64,000 bases of DNA, from the NCBI GenBank assembly GCA_013178305.1, contig JABLXB010000001.1, positions 592,253 to 656,252 of the forward strand. The letters run 5' to 3'. Each line of letters starts with the position of its first letter. Positions within the stretch are counted from its first letter, which is position 1. Shown one piece after another: positions 1 to 8,235 of the stretch. The position numbers and the translations under genes were made by a program. Source of the stretch: Bacillota bacterium. Lineage in GTDB: Bacteria > Bacillota > Sulfobacillia > JABLXB01. A model generated the notes under the pieces. The model was not told the DNA's origin. It worked only from the letters and a program-made list of their open reading frames with translations, and searched no databases.

Positions 1-257
1 TGGCCACCACGCTTTTTACCAGGAATGGCGAGCCGAAGGTCGTGGACAGGTGTACGATGCCGGTTACGGCGACGCGTGAAGCGGACGTTGTCGTTACCGA
101 ATTCGCCGTCTTCGAGAAGAAGAACGGGAGATTGACCTTGACGGAAATCGCGCCCGAGATCACTCTGGAGGAGATGAGGTCCCTGGTCAGGGCTGCGTTC
201 GACGTAGCGGCCGACCTGAAGACAATGCGGGTCCAGGGCGGTGAGGCGAATGGTTGA
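1..257 (+). CDS. 3-oxoacid CoA-transferase, subunit B (C-terminal part)
   Basis: The reading frame is open from the left edge (frame starting at base 3) to a TGA at 255-257, so the 5' part lies outside the window. The visible 84 residues carry the typical end of the beta subunit: a segment VVVTEFAVF, then LTEIAPEITLEEMRSLV and a final VAADLK, which match the conserved C-terminus of acetoacetate/succinyl-CoA type transferases. The enzyme moves CoA between an acyl-CoA and a free 3-oxoacid in the cytoplasm. Its stop overlaps the thiolase start (ATG at 250), so the two are translationally coupled. The substrate cannot be told from the fragment. Confidence 0.85.
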   Translation, partial: ATTLFTRNGEPKVVDRCTMPVTATREADVVVTEFAVFEKKNGRLTLTEIAPEITLEEMRSLVRAAFDVAADLKTMRVQGGEANG

Positions 258-1419
258 GGTGGCCGTTGTCGGGGCAGGGCAAACCCCTTACGGGGACTTC
301 CCGGACCTCACGATAAAGGAGATGTTCGCGGCGGCCGTCCGTGAGGCCGCAGGCAGTGTCGACAAGGGTTTTGACCCTGGACGGGTCGGCGCCGCGTACA
401 TTGGGACCCTGGGGTCGGGGGGATTTCAGCTGGGCCAGTCCGACGTGCTCGTGGCCGAATACGCGGGGCTCCCGGCTGTCCCCGTCACTCGCGTTGAGAA
501 CGCCTGCGCCTCCGGCGGCTTCGCGCTGTATACGGGGGCCCTCGCCATAATGTCCGGACTGTACGATGTTGTCGTCGCCGGCGGCGTCGAGAAAATGAGG
601 GATGTTTCGGCGACAAAGAACAAGTACTGGCTGGGCGTCTCCGGAGACACCGAATACGAGAGGCTGGCCGGGGTCACGTTCTCCGGCATATACGCGATCA
701 TGGCCAGGCGTTACATGTTCGAACACGGCGTGGACAGGAAGTACCTGTCGATGGTCGCGGTGAAGAACCACAAGCACGGCGCGATGAACCCGAAAGCGCA
801 TATCCGGCGCGAGATCACCCTGGAAGAGGCCATGTCCGGAGCTCCGGTAGCCGCCCCGCTGAACGTGTACGATTGCTGCCCCACCTCTGATGGGGCCGCC
901 GCCGTCATCCTCGCTCGAGGGGACATTGCTCGCGAATTCACCGTCTCCCCGGTTTTCATCAAGGGGATGGGAGCGGGGGCGGACGCGCTTGCCATCCACG
1001 ACAGGCCGGACATAACCGGCCTCCAGGCGGTGCGCGACGCTGCGCGGCAGGCGTACGCGGCAGCCGGAGTGGGTCCCGATGACATCGACCTCGCCGAGGT
1101 GCACGATTGCTTCACCATAGCGGAGATCATGGCCTACGAGGACCTGGGATTCGCGCCCAGGGGCCAGGCCGGGGATCTGCTGGACCGGGGGGACACCTCG
1201 ATCGGCGGGAGTATCCCCATGAACGTTAGTGGAGGCCTGAAATCCAAAGGGCACCCCCTTGGGGCCACCGGCGTAGGGCAGGTCTGTGAAGTCTTCCACC
1301 AATTGAGGGGAACGGCCGAAAGCGCGGGCAGGCAGGTCAAGAACGCCCGGCTGGGCCTCACCCACAACGTCGGCGGCTCGGGGGGAACCGCGACGGTCTT
1401 CATCCTCGAAAGGCGGTGA
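250..1419 (+). CDS. SCP2-type thiolase (acetyl-CoA acetyltransferase family)
   Basis: 389 residues from ATG 250, which has a GGTGAGG Shine-Dalgarno; an in-frame GTG at 241 is the alternative. The active-site Cys lies in ENACASGG (about residue 86), HDCFTIAE supplies the conserved His region, and GLKSKGHPLGATG is the C-terminal His/Gly motif. This layout is the SCP-x/SCP2 class rather than the FadA class. Such enzymes condense or cleave 3-oxoacyl-CoAs and often work in complex with a DUF35 protein. It sits between a CoA-transferase and an HMG-CoA-synthase-like gene and overlaps both neighbours, so all are likely one operon. Physiological direction is inferred, not shown. Confidence 0.9.
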   Translation: MVEVAVVGAGQTPYGDFPDLTIKEMFAAAVREAAGSVDKGFDPGRVGAAYIGTLGSGGFQLGQSDVLVAEYAGLPAVPVTRVENACASGGFALYTGALAIMSGLYDVVVAGGVEKMRDVSATKNKYWLGVSGDTEYERLAGVTFSGIYAIMARRYMFEHGVDRKYLSMVAVKNHKHGAMNPKAHIRREITLEEAMSGAPVAAPLNVYDCCPTSDGAAAVILARGDIAREFTVSPVFIKGMGAGADALAIHDRPDITGLQAVRDAARQAYAAAGVGPDDIDLAEVHDCFTIAEIMAYEDLGFAPRGQAGDLLDRGDTSIGGSIPMNVSGGLKSKGHPLGATGVGQVCEVFHQLRGTAESAGRQVKNARLGLTHNVGGSGGTATVFILERR

Positions 1420-2432
1420 CGCTTTTGACCGGGATTATCGGGTGGGGGGCATTCATCCCGAGGAAGCGTATACGGGCTGCTGATTTCAAGGCGGCGTGGG
1501 GCTCCTTCGGTGGGGTGAGGATACTGGAGAAGACCGTCCCCGACGTTGACGATGATTCTGTCACGATGGCAACCAACGCCGCTCAGGCGGCCGTAAGGCA
1601 CGCCGGCATAGACGCTGCTTCCGTCCGCGCGATCGCGCTCGCTTCCTCCTCCCTGCCGTACGAACAAAAGCACCAGGCTGGCACCGTCGCTATAGCACTC
1701 GGCGTACCAGGGAACTCCATGGGCCTCCAATTCGCGGGGTCCTCGAAATCCGGGACCGAAGCACTGCTGTGCGCGCTCGCCCTGGCCGAAAAGACGGGCG
1801 GCCACGCCGTGGTGGCGGCGGGCGACCGGAGGGGTTCGAGCATGTACAGCCCTCTCGAGCACGCTGCCGGCGCGGCGGGATGCGCCCTGGTGACCGGCGC
1901 GGGAAACGTGATCGCGGAGATGGAGGGTTCCGCCCACTTCATCGACGATATTCCGGGAGACCGGTTCAGGCCTGCCGGACAGGCGGACCTCGAGGATATC
2001 GAGGTAAGGGAATATACGGAACGACTCATGCTCGGGGCCATGACATCCGCCGCTTCGGGCCTACTTGGAAAGCTCGATGCTGAGCCCGGCGATTTCAAGC
2101 ACCTCTGCGTTACCGAACCCGACGGGAGGCTTGCGGCGCAGGTGGCAAAGAAGCTCGACCTGCCGGAAGACCGTATCGCCGCTGCAAGCCTGGCGCGGCG
2201 GCTGGGTGACACGGGGGCATGTAGCGTGCTGCTCGGACTCATATCCGCCCTGGAGGACTCCCGAGAGGGAGACCGGATCCTGGCCATCGCGTATGGAGAA
2301 GGCGGCGGCGCCGCCGCCCTCGCGTTCCGCGTGCTGTCCAGGCCGTCCCCGAGCAACCTGGACGAGCAGGTGGCCGGCGCGGAATACATTGACTTCATCG
2401 AGTATCTCAAGCTCAGGGGCAGGGTCAATTAG
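1416..2432 (+). CDS. HMG-CoA synthase-like / KAS III-fold protein lacking the catalytic Cys
   Basis: 338 residues starting at GTG 1416, whose bases overlap the thiolase stop. The fold features are those of the hydroxymethylglutaryl-CoA synthase family: N-terminal GIIGWGAFIPRKRI, central AALASSSLPYE-like strand, VVAAGDRRGSS and YSPLEHAAGAAGCALV, and a C-terminal AYGEGGGAAAL. At the place where true synthases have the acylated Cys (a motif of the type FAC-KAGT), this protein has FAGSSKSGTEAL, so Ser stands in for Cys. It therefore may not form the usual acyl-enzyme and could be a scaffold or a variant condensing enzyme. The gene is followed 10 bases later by the DUF35 protein, the usual partner. 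Confidence 0.8.
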   Translation: MTLLTGIIGWGAFIPRKRIRAADFKAAWGSFGGVRILEKTVPDVDDDSVTMATNAAQAAVRHAGIDAASVRAIALASSSLPYEQKHQAGTVAIALGVPGNSMGLQFAGSSKSGTEALLCALALAEKTGGHAVVAAGDRRGSSMYSPLEHAAGAAGCALVTGAGNVIAEMEGSAHFIDDIPGDRFRPAGQADLEDIEVREYTERLMLGAMTSAASGLLGKLDAEPGDFKHLCVTEPDGRLAAQVAKKLDLPEDRIAAASLARRLGDTGACSVLLGLISALEDSREGDRILAIAYGEGGGAAALAFRVLSRPSPSNLDEQVAGAEYIDFIEYLKLRGRVN

Positions 2433-2442
2433 GAGGGGTATA

Positions 2443-2856
2443 ATGGGGGCGCACGTGTCCGTTCCAGCCTACAGGAGGTCTTTGCCGCAGAGATACGCCC
2501 TCATGGGGCTCAAGTGTTCGACCTGCAACGCTATTGTTTTCCCGCCGAAGGCCTATTGCCCGCACTGCCGCTCCAGCGGTGCGGTTTCCCCCGTCCGCTT
2601 GAAGCCCGAGGGGGAGGTCTACTCTTTTGCCGAAATCTCCGCGGCGGGTTCTCCCCCGGAGTTCGCGCACCTCGCCAGGACGCGAGACTCGTACGTCGTA
2701 GCGCTCATCAGGCTCGACGAGGGTCCCAGGATAATGGCCCAGGTCGTGACCTCCGGTAAGCAAGTGCAGATTGGGTCGCGGGTACACGGCGTTTTCAAGC
2801 AGGTCTACACGGAAGAGGGCATCGTCCGCTACGGGCTGAAGTTCCAGGTCGTATAA
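2443..2856 (+). CDS. DUF35 zinc-ribbon / OB-fold acyl-CoA-associated protein
   Basis: 137 residues, ATG 2443 preceded by a strong AGGAGGGG. Two CxxC knuckles (Cys25/28 and Cys39/42) form the rubredoxin-like zinc ribbon, followed by an OB-fold region ending in VHGVFKQVYTEEG. DUF35 proteins bind thiolases and HMG-CoA synthases and channel CoA intermediates between them in archaeal and some bacterial systems. The gene closes the CoA-transferase/thiolase/synthase-like operon; the next gene converges on it from the other strand. Confidence 0.9.
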   Translation: MGAHVSVPAYRRSLPQRYALMGLKCSTCNAIVFPPKAYCPHCRSSGAVSPVRLKPEGEVYSFAEISAAGSPPEFAHLARTRDSYVVALIRLDEGPRIMAQVVTSGKQVQIGSRVHGVFKQVYTEEGIVRYGLKFQVV

Positions 2857-2876
2857 GGCCCCTGGGCCCTCCCGGC

Positions 2877-4484
2877 CTAGCCCCTGGCGAGTATCAGCGC
2901 CGCCCTGAAGTAGAAACCGCCTTTCGGCGAAAGCGGGTCGAGCCCGGTGAGTTCTTCCACCTTCCTGAGGCGGTATCTGATCGTGTTCGGGTGAACGTGC
3001 ATCGCAGCCGCCGACTCCTCGATGCCCCCGCTCTCCAGCACGTGCTCCAGAGTGTGAATAAGGCTCGAGTCGTGGCTCGAATCATACTCCCGCAGCGGCT
3101 TCAGGAATCTCTCCATGAGCAGCTTGCCCTCAGCTGAGAGCTTACCCTTCAAGATATACGCCTCGAGGGCGTAGTCCTCGAAGAAATGGATCCTCCTCCC
3201 GGGGGCAAGCCTCGCCCCAAGCTCTACGGCGCGCTTTGCGAGAATGTATGAACTTGACAGCGCCGACGGCGAGGTCACCGGGAGACCCACACCCATGCTC
3301 AGAACCCGCGCTGGTCCTGAGATCTCTTCCAGAGTAATCTCCAGCGACCTGCGGGACGTCCTGGACAGGAGATCGGACGGGCGCCTGGAGGTAATCAGAG
3401 TGATGAGTTCGCTCCCCCTGACGCAGCTCAACGACCTCGGCAGCGTTTCCTGTAGTACGCCAAGCAGCCGTGTAACCCACATGTGCCGCGGTTCGTCCTG
3501 CAACTCGAAGTTTATGACGGATACGTACGTGTGAGCCTGGAGTTCATAGGAGAAGGTCTTCAGCTTGTACAGGACAGCATCGTCGTTCAGGTGCCCGAAC
3601 AGGATGCCCTCGAACGTCTCCGTCAGCTCGGGCCCGGCGGCCCTGACCATGCGCTGGTTCTGGAGGAGGTTGAACGCTATCGCCGCCGCGGTCTGTTTGA
3701 CCAGCAAGTCGAGAGCCGGCTCGATCCCCGCAGGCGACTCTACCACAAGGCAGGCCATCCGCTCTCTCAGGACCTGACACGGCCATACCAGGCAGGAACC
3801 CGCCCTAAACGGGCTGATCTGCGGGATCGCGGAAGCCAGCGTTCCCTTAAGCGCGTTCTCCACGGCCCGGCTCATCTCCGTCGACGAGGCCAGGACATCC
3901 CCGCGGGCCGATACCACCCAGCACGGGGCGCGGAGCTCGGCGGCAAGGTCTTCACAGAAGCTCGAAAGGCTATCGTTGCCCAGGAGCTTCTGCCACAGCC
4001 GCTGGGAGAGCTGCGGTCCGGGCCCGCGGGTCTCGGCCTGCAGCGCGGAGGAATCGACCGAAGACTCCCTGATGAGGTCGCCTACCACCTTGTAGATTAT
4101 CTCCCTGAACACGACCTGCGACGGGACGGTCAGTATGGGTAACCCGAGGTGGTCGGCCTGGTTGACCATCTCCGGGGGCACACTCTCGACAAACCTGCCG
4201 ACTTTCACGATCACCGCAGCCGCCTGCCTCTCCGCGAGGCGCATGATGAGCCGCACGCGCAGCGTCTCATCGTCCCGCATCGAGTAGAGCGTAGTCAGGA
4301 CCAGTTCGTTACCGGACAGGTGCTCGGGCAAGTCGGGCGCTTCCATCACCGTAACGTTGGTAATGACCCTATCGAGGGCCGACGCGCCAGCCACCAGCGT
4401 GAGGTGTTCCTTGAGGCCGGGTATGTTCATTATGTCGCGGACTCTCATAGTCAGGCTCACGGCCGCCGTGGGTGGGCAGGCCAT
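2877..4484 (-). CDS. PucR-family transcriptional regulator
   Basis: About 535 residues. The N-terminal PucR domain begins at MRVRDIMNIPGLKEH and runs through NELVLTTLYSMRDD; a middle GGDEF-like region follows, and the C-terminal PucR HTH contains the stretch ESAAAMHVHPNTIRYRLRKV. PucR-type activators control purine, amino-acid or other nitrogen-compound catabolism. The start is uncertain: ATG 4484 has GAGGAGG immediately upstream, GTG 4460 and ATG 4448 are nearer to the domain start. An open frame reaches to 4676 but would include the promoter at 4630-4658, so the longer start is unlikely. It lies downstream of the symporter operon and may regulate it. Confidence 0.85.
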   Translation of the reverse strand: MACPPTAAVSLTMRVRDIMNIPGLKEHLTLVAGASALDRVITNVTVMEAPDLPEHLSGNELVLTTLYSMRDDETLRVRLIMRLAERQAAAVIVKVGRFVESVPPEMVNQADHLGLPILTVPSQVVFREIIYKVVGDLIRESSVDSSALQAETRGPGPQLSQRLWQKLLGNDSLSSFCEDLAAELRAPCWVVSARGDVLASSTEMSRAVENALKGTLASAIPQISPFRAGSCLVWPCQVLRERMACLVVESPAGIEPALDLLVKQTAAAIAFNLLQNQRMVRAAGPELTETFEGILFGHLNDDAVLYKLKTFSYELQAHTYVSVINFELQDEPRHMWVTRLLGVLQETLPRSLSCVRGSELITLITSRRPSDLLSRTSRRSLEITLEEISGPARVLSMGVGLPVTSPSALSSSYILAKRAVELGARLAPGRRIHFFEDYALEAYILKGKLSAEGKLLMERFLKPLREYDSSHDSSLIHTLEHVLESGGIEESAAAMHVHPNTIRYRLRKVEELTGLDPLSPKGGFYFRAALILARG

Positions 4485-4629
4485 GCCTCCTCGATCCTGA
4501 ATTCCCCACGGAGGCCTCAGTCCCTCTTTGTATGCGGCACGCTGACTCGAAGCCCGCGGAGCGCGCTCTAGCAGTACGCGCAACCCCGGCAGGTTTCCCC
4601 GGATAAGAACGGCTTCCTTCAGATTCCGC

Positions 4630-4658
4630 CTTACATGGTAAACCGCAGCCTTTGTCAA
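4630..4658 (-). promoter_or_regulatory. Sigma-A type promoter for the PucR gene
   Basis: On the minus strand a perfect -35 TTGACA (4653-4658) is followed after 17 bases by TGTAAG (4630-4635), four of six matches to TATAAT. It lies just after the terminator of the upstream symporter operon and about 145 bases before the proposed PucR start, leaving a long leader. Confidence 0.5.
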
Positions 4659-4664
4659 CATCCT

Positions 4665-4690
4665 GAGGGCCCCCACGATTGGGGGCCCTC
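4665..4690 (-). terminator. Perfect 10-bp hairpin terminator after the symporter operon
   Basis: GAGGGCCCCC and GGGGGCCCTC are exact inverted repeats around a six-base loop. It follows the racemase remnant and the symporter gene on the minus strand. There is no clear T-tract, so termination strength is uncertain. Confidence 0.6.
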
Positions 4691-4753
4691 GATACTTGAG
4701 GCCTGCACCTTTACGCGCCCACGCCTCAATCTCGCCTCAACTCGACAGGCTCC

Positions 4754-4933
4754 TCAAACTACCTGGCCCGCGCCTTGTCTCGCTACACTCGCCGTGGCGT
4801 ACACAGTCCTCGCGAGTGTCACGATGTCGAATACGGGAAGCCCTGTCACCGCCTTTACGTCCACGGCATACGGAGGCAGGTTGGTGCATTCGAGCAGCGA
4901 CCGGTCGCTGCCCGATGCCATCCCTACTACATC
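4754..4933 (-). pseudogene. C-terminal remnant of an Asp/Glu/hydantoin racemase family gene
   Basis: A 59-codon stretch in one frame reads into LLECTNLPPYAVDVKAVTG and then LPVFDIVTLARTVYATA, which matches the C-terminal end of the aspartate/glutamate racemase superfamily: the second catalytic Cys in an ECTN motif and the PVFDIVTL strand. The N-terminal half and first catalytic Cys are absent. The frame overlaps the last bases of the symporter gene, so the front of the racemase seems to have been lost by a deletion that joined it to that gene. It is not expected to be active. Confidence 0.7.
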
Positions 4934-6354
4934 GCCTTCCCGGATCCGGTCGCCACTTCTTTCGGCTGCGTGACGGCCGATACAATAAGCGTCACAACGG
5001 CGGATGCCGCCACGCCGTACAGGATCCCGCTGAACCACGACACCGCCGCACCGACTATCAGCCCCAGACGGGAACCCCACGCCGTCAGGCGGCTGTTGTG
5101 CTCGCCCATCTCGAAGGGCCTTGAGTAGTCCTTCTTCCACAACAGGCCCACGAGCAGTACCGGCACCACGCTGCCGCCTGCGAGGGTATACGCTTTCGAG
5201 AACAGGCCGATGATCGAAGTGGCCTTGACTGCAGCATAGCACGCGAACACGCCGAGGACCACCGTGAGCCATTTCGCCAGCGACACCAGTTCCTTGTCCG
5301 ATTTCTTGACGAACGGCCTGATAAGGTCATTGACTACGATGACCGCCGCCGAGTTCAGGTTCGAGTCCGCGCTGGACATGGCAGCCGCCAGGATGAGAGT
5401 GAACACCACGGCCGTCACCCCGAGGGGGACCTGCGTCATCATCATCCAGGGCATGGCGGAATTCGCTTGAAGTCCGGGGTTGATGGACCTGGCCACCAGG
5501 CCCACCATGGCCGTGAGGGACGTCGCGAAAATCACGAGGATACCGCTAATGAGCATGCCGTTCCTCGCCGTAGCGCTATCCTTCGCCGCGAAGCACCTCT
5601 GCCAGTATATCTGAGCCGCGAGTATACCGAAACAACCTGTAATGAACAGCTCCAGGAGCTTTACCGCCGGCATCGACATACTCCACAGGTTACCCAGCCC
5701 GGCAGCGGTCAGGCGCTGGCCCAGGGTGGACAGGCTCCAGTTCACCGGCGCGAATGCGTAAAAATAGAACACCATGCCGAATAGGACGACGATGATCCCC
5801 TGCAGCAGGTCGGTCCAGACAACCGAGTAGATACCGCCCAGCATGGTGTAGACGATGAACACCGCTGAGAACAGGACGATCATCAGGGTGGGGTCGGTCC
5901 CGGTGAACACCGCGAATATGTCACCGAGCCCTTTACCCTGGCCGCCCACCCACGCGATCATGATGCATGTGGTGAGAACCCCGACGATGGCGCGGGAGAT
6001 CTTGTCGCGGTGGAGCAGGTCCTCCATCATTTCCGAGAGGGTATGGTACGTAAACCTGCCGGCCATGCCCGCGAAGACAAGCGCAAATATGACCTTGGAG
6101 CCCTGTTCGCCGAAGACGAATGGGAGGTGTGACAGGCCCTTGGTGAAGCCCTGGGCCGCGTGGCCTATGAAGTTGCCGACCCCCATGATCGTCGCGATAT
6201 CGGTGAACAGTATCAGTATGAGCGGCAGCGTCCCACCCGCGATGGCATAGGCCGAGAACGACTCGCTCGCCTTGTCTTGGACCTTGAACGAAATCCAAAG
6301 GAAGATCCCGCAGAAAACGATTGTGATTGCCCAGGTCATCCCAGCGAGGGTCAC
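4927..6354 (-). CDS. Sodium:solute symporter (SSS family)
   Basis: 475 residues starting at GTG 6354, which has AAAGGAGG eight bases upstream. The protein is almost wholly hydrophobic with about 12-13 predicted membrane spans. Family marks include an early FTDIATIMGVGNFIGHAA segment, VVWTDLLQGIIVVLFG, and ILAAAMSSADSNLNSAAV, which resembles the conserved Na+-site helix of PutP/PanF-like carriers. It imports an organic solute with Na+; proline, pantothenate and monocarboxylates are family substrates. It is the last intact gene after the dehydrogenase - lyase - AOR genes, so it probably imports their substrate. Confidence 0.9.
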   Translation of the reverse strand: MTLAGMTWAITIVFCGIFLWISFKVQDKASESFSAYAIAGGTLPLILILFTDIATIMGVGNFIGHAAQGFTKGLSHLPFVFGEQGSKVIFALVFAGMAGRFTYHTLSEMMEDLLHRDKISRAIVGVLTTCIMIAWVGGQGKGLGDIFAVFTGTDPTLMIVLFSAVFIVYTMLGGIYSVVWTDLLQGIIVVLFGMVFYFYAFAPVNWSLSTLGQRLTAAGLGNLWSMSMPAVKLLELFITGCFGILAAQIYWQRCFAAKDSATARNGMLISGILVIFATSLTAMVGLVARSINPGLQANSAMPWMMMTQVPLGVTAVVFTLILAAAMSSADSNLNSAAVIVVNDLIRPFVKKSDKELVSLAKWLTVVLGVFACYAAVKATSIIGLFSKAYTLAGGSVVPVLLVGLLWKKDYSRPFEMGEHNSRLTAWGSRLGLIVGAAVSWFSGILYGVAASAVVTLIVSAVTQPKEVATGSGKAM

Positions 6355-6463
6355 TATGAGTTCCTCCTTTCAGTAATCATAATCCAACCAGGAAGCAGGT
6401 TGCACTACACTGTTGAGCCGGTCCTCATCACCTCCTCCAGCCCAGCCCGGGGCGGCGGGACGG

Positions 6464-8221
6464 TCACGCCACGACCCCTCTCCGCCTGCGCCCGGCAGGC
6501 GCGGACATCTCCGACGTAAACTGGTCGAGTCTCGAGGGTGGGATATCGAACACCATGCCTGTAGGCGGCAGGGGTTCCTCATAGAAAAACGCCGGTAACC
6601 TGTCGTCTTCGGCCGTAAATCCTGCGAGGTCGTTAAACTCGTGCTCGTCCCGCAGCACTGACCTGGCGAGGCCGTCCAGGTACGATGGATCACACTCAAT
6701 GCCCGGGCCGCACGCGATAATCCTGGCGAGCAGTGACAGGTCGTCGAGGAGCACGGCCCGCGTGAACCAGCAGAGTCCGAGCGTGTCCAGCAGGGCGGCA
6801 AGCTTCTGGAACTTCCTTGCGTACTCGATCTTGCCCTCGGATGAGGTCGCGTCGCCCGGGCCGCCCAGTCCGTTACCCATGGTGTGATCGGCACCCATTG
6901 TACTTGTTGAATACGTGACCCCCACACCCTTGAGAACCCGCGGGTCGTATGCGGCCAGCGACTGGTCCTTGACGACGGGAACCCGCTTGACCCCCAGCAT
7001 CTTTCCAGTCACGGCGGTGCCCTGCCCGATCACGCGGCCCCATCCCTGCCCCCGGCCCGCAAGCCGCACCATCTCGAGCATCGCCGCGCCGTCCCCGAAT
7101 TCCAGCAGCCCGCCCTCCATTGCCACGGCGATGGCCGCGCCGGTCTCCATGGTGTCGAGGCCGAGGTCGTCGCACATCCGGTCAAGCTTCGCGACCACGT
7201 CGAGGTCCCCTAGGCCGCAGTTGGAACCCAGCATGACGATCGTCTCGTACTCGAGGCCGGACGTTATGTACTCGCCACGCTCGTCCGGGTAGATGTTGGA
7301 GCACTTGATCACACAGCCGGGATAACAGGCGTGCCCCGTCTTGCCACCGCGGGTTTCCGTGTTGGTGGCCAGTCTTATACCGTCGATCTCGGTGGCCTTT
7401 TCGAACGCGCCAGCCGAGAAGTTCCTGGTGGGCATTGCTCCCAGCGAGTTCACAAAGTTGACGAGCGAGGCCGTGCCCCACTTGCGCAGGGTTACCGAAG
7501 TCGTGGGATGGGAATTGAGCGCGGCAACAAATTCCCTGACTGCGGACGTGAACCCCGACCTGTCGCCCACAGTGGGCGGCTCCGATCGCCCACTTATGAC
7601 GACCGCCTTTACACCCTTGCTGCCCATCACCGCGCCGAGCCCGCCCCTGCCCGCATGCCTCGAGGGGAGGCCCTCCATGTTTGTCACGGCCACGCTGGCT
7701 GTGGGAAGAAGCAGCTCCCCGGCCGGACCGGTGCATACGATGGAAGCATCCTTACCGTACTCCGACCTCAGCTTTGCAGCCGTATCGTATGTGCCGAGGC
7801 CGGAGAGTCCGGCAGCCTCACGTATCTCACCGCCGTCCGGAGACAGGAACAGGACGTAGGGACCCGGCACCGGCGGTATCCCTTCAATCACGACGGCGCC
7901 GATCCCCAGCCTGGAAAGAGCCTGACCCGCTGTACCGCCGACGTTCGACTCCTTGATCGTCCCGGTGAGCGGGCTCTTACCCCCCACCGATAGACGCCCG
8001 GCGCAGGGAACGCCACTTTGTCCCAGCAGCCCGGAAGCAAGGATTAGCTTATTCCTGCCGGACATCGGGCCCACGCGTGGGTCCATCTCGTCGAGAAGCA
8101 TCGCGGCGATGAGCCCGCGCCCACCGAGATCTCTGTACCCGCGCGGGAATTCCTCCACCGTGATACGCGGCCCCGAAGACATGTCCGCCCTGACGAGCTT
8201 CCTGCTGTCATTCTGGTTCAT
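6464..8221 (-). CDS. Aldehyde:ferredoxin oxidoreductase family protein (AOR 1)
   Basis: 585 residues, ATG 8221 with GGGAGG upstream. N-terminal GGRGLIAAMLLDEMDP and LILASGLLGQSGVPCAGRLSV are the AOR_N signatures for the tungsto-bispyranopterin domain. The cluster cysteines are CYPGCVIKC in the middle and GLCWFTRAV near the end; the CxxxC spacing of the first pair differs from the usual CxxC. AORs oxidise aldehydes to carboxylates and reduce ferredoxin in the cytoplasm. It sits 14 bases after the DapA-like gene. In this setting an aldehyde or semialdehyde from amino-acid breakdown is a plausible substrate. Confidence 0.92.
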   Translation of the reverse strand: MNQNDSRKLVRADMSSGPRITVEEFPRGYRDLGGRGLIAAMLLDEMDPRVGPMSGRNKLILASGLLGQSGVPCAGRLSVGGKSPLTGTIKESNVGGTAGQALSRLGIGAVVIEGIPPVPGPYVLFLSPDGGEIREAAGLSGLGTYDTAAKLRSEYGKDASIVCTGPAGELLLPTASVAVTNMEGLPSRHAGRGGLGAVMGSKGVKAVVISGRSEPPTVGDRSGFTSAVREFVAALNSHPTTSVTLRKWGTASLVNFVNSLGAMPTRNFSAGAFEKATEIDGIRLATNTETRGGKTGHACYPGCVIKCSNIYPDERGEYITSGLEYETIVMLGSNCGLGDLDVVAKLDRMCDDLGLDTMETGAAIAVAMEGGLLEFGDGAAMLEMVRLAGRGQGWGRVIGQGTAVTGKMLGVKRVPVVKDQSLAAYDPRVLKGVGVTYSTSTMGADHTMGNGLGGPGDATSSEGKIEYARKFQKLAALLDTLGLCWFTRAVLLDDLSLLARIIACGPGIECDPSYLDGLARSVLRDEHEFNDLAGFTAEDDRLPAFFYEEPLPPTGMVFDIPPSRLDQFTSEMSAPAGRRRRGVVA

Positions 8222-8235
8222 GGGGACCTCCCGCG

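Noticed and set aside
187..1365. Long open frame on the minus strand (392 codons)
   Set aside because: It is the antisense shadow of the thiolase gene, rich in Arg/Pro/Gly, with no family likeness.
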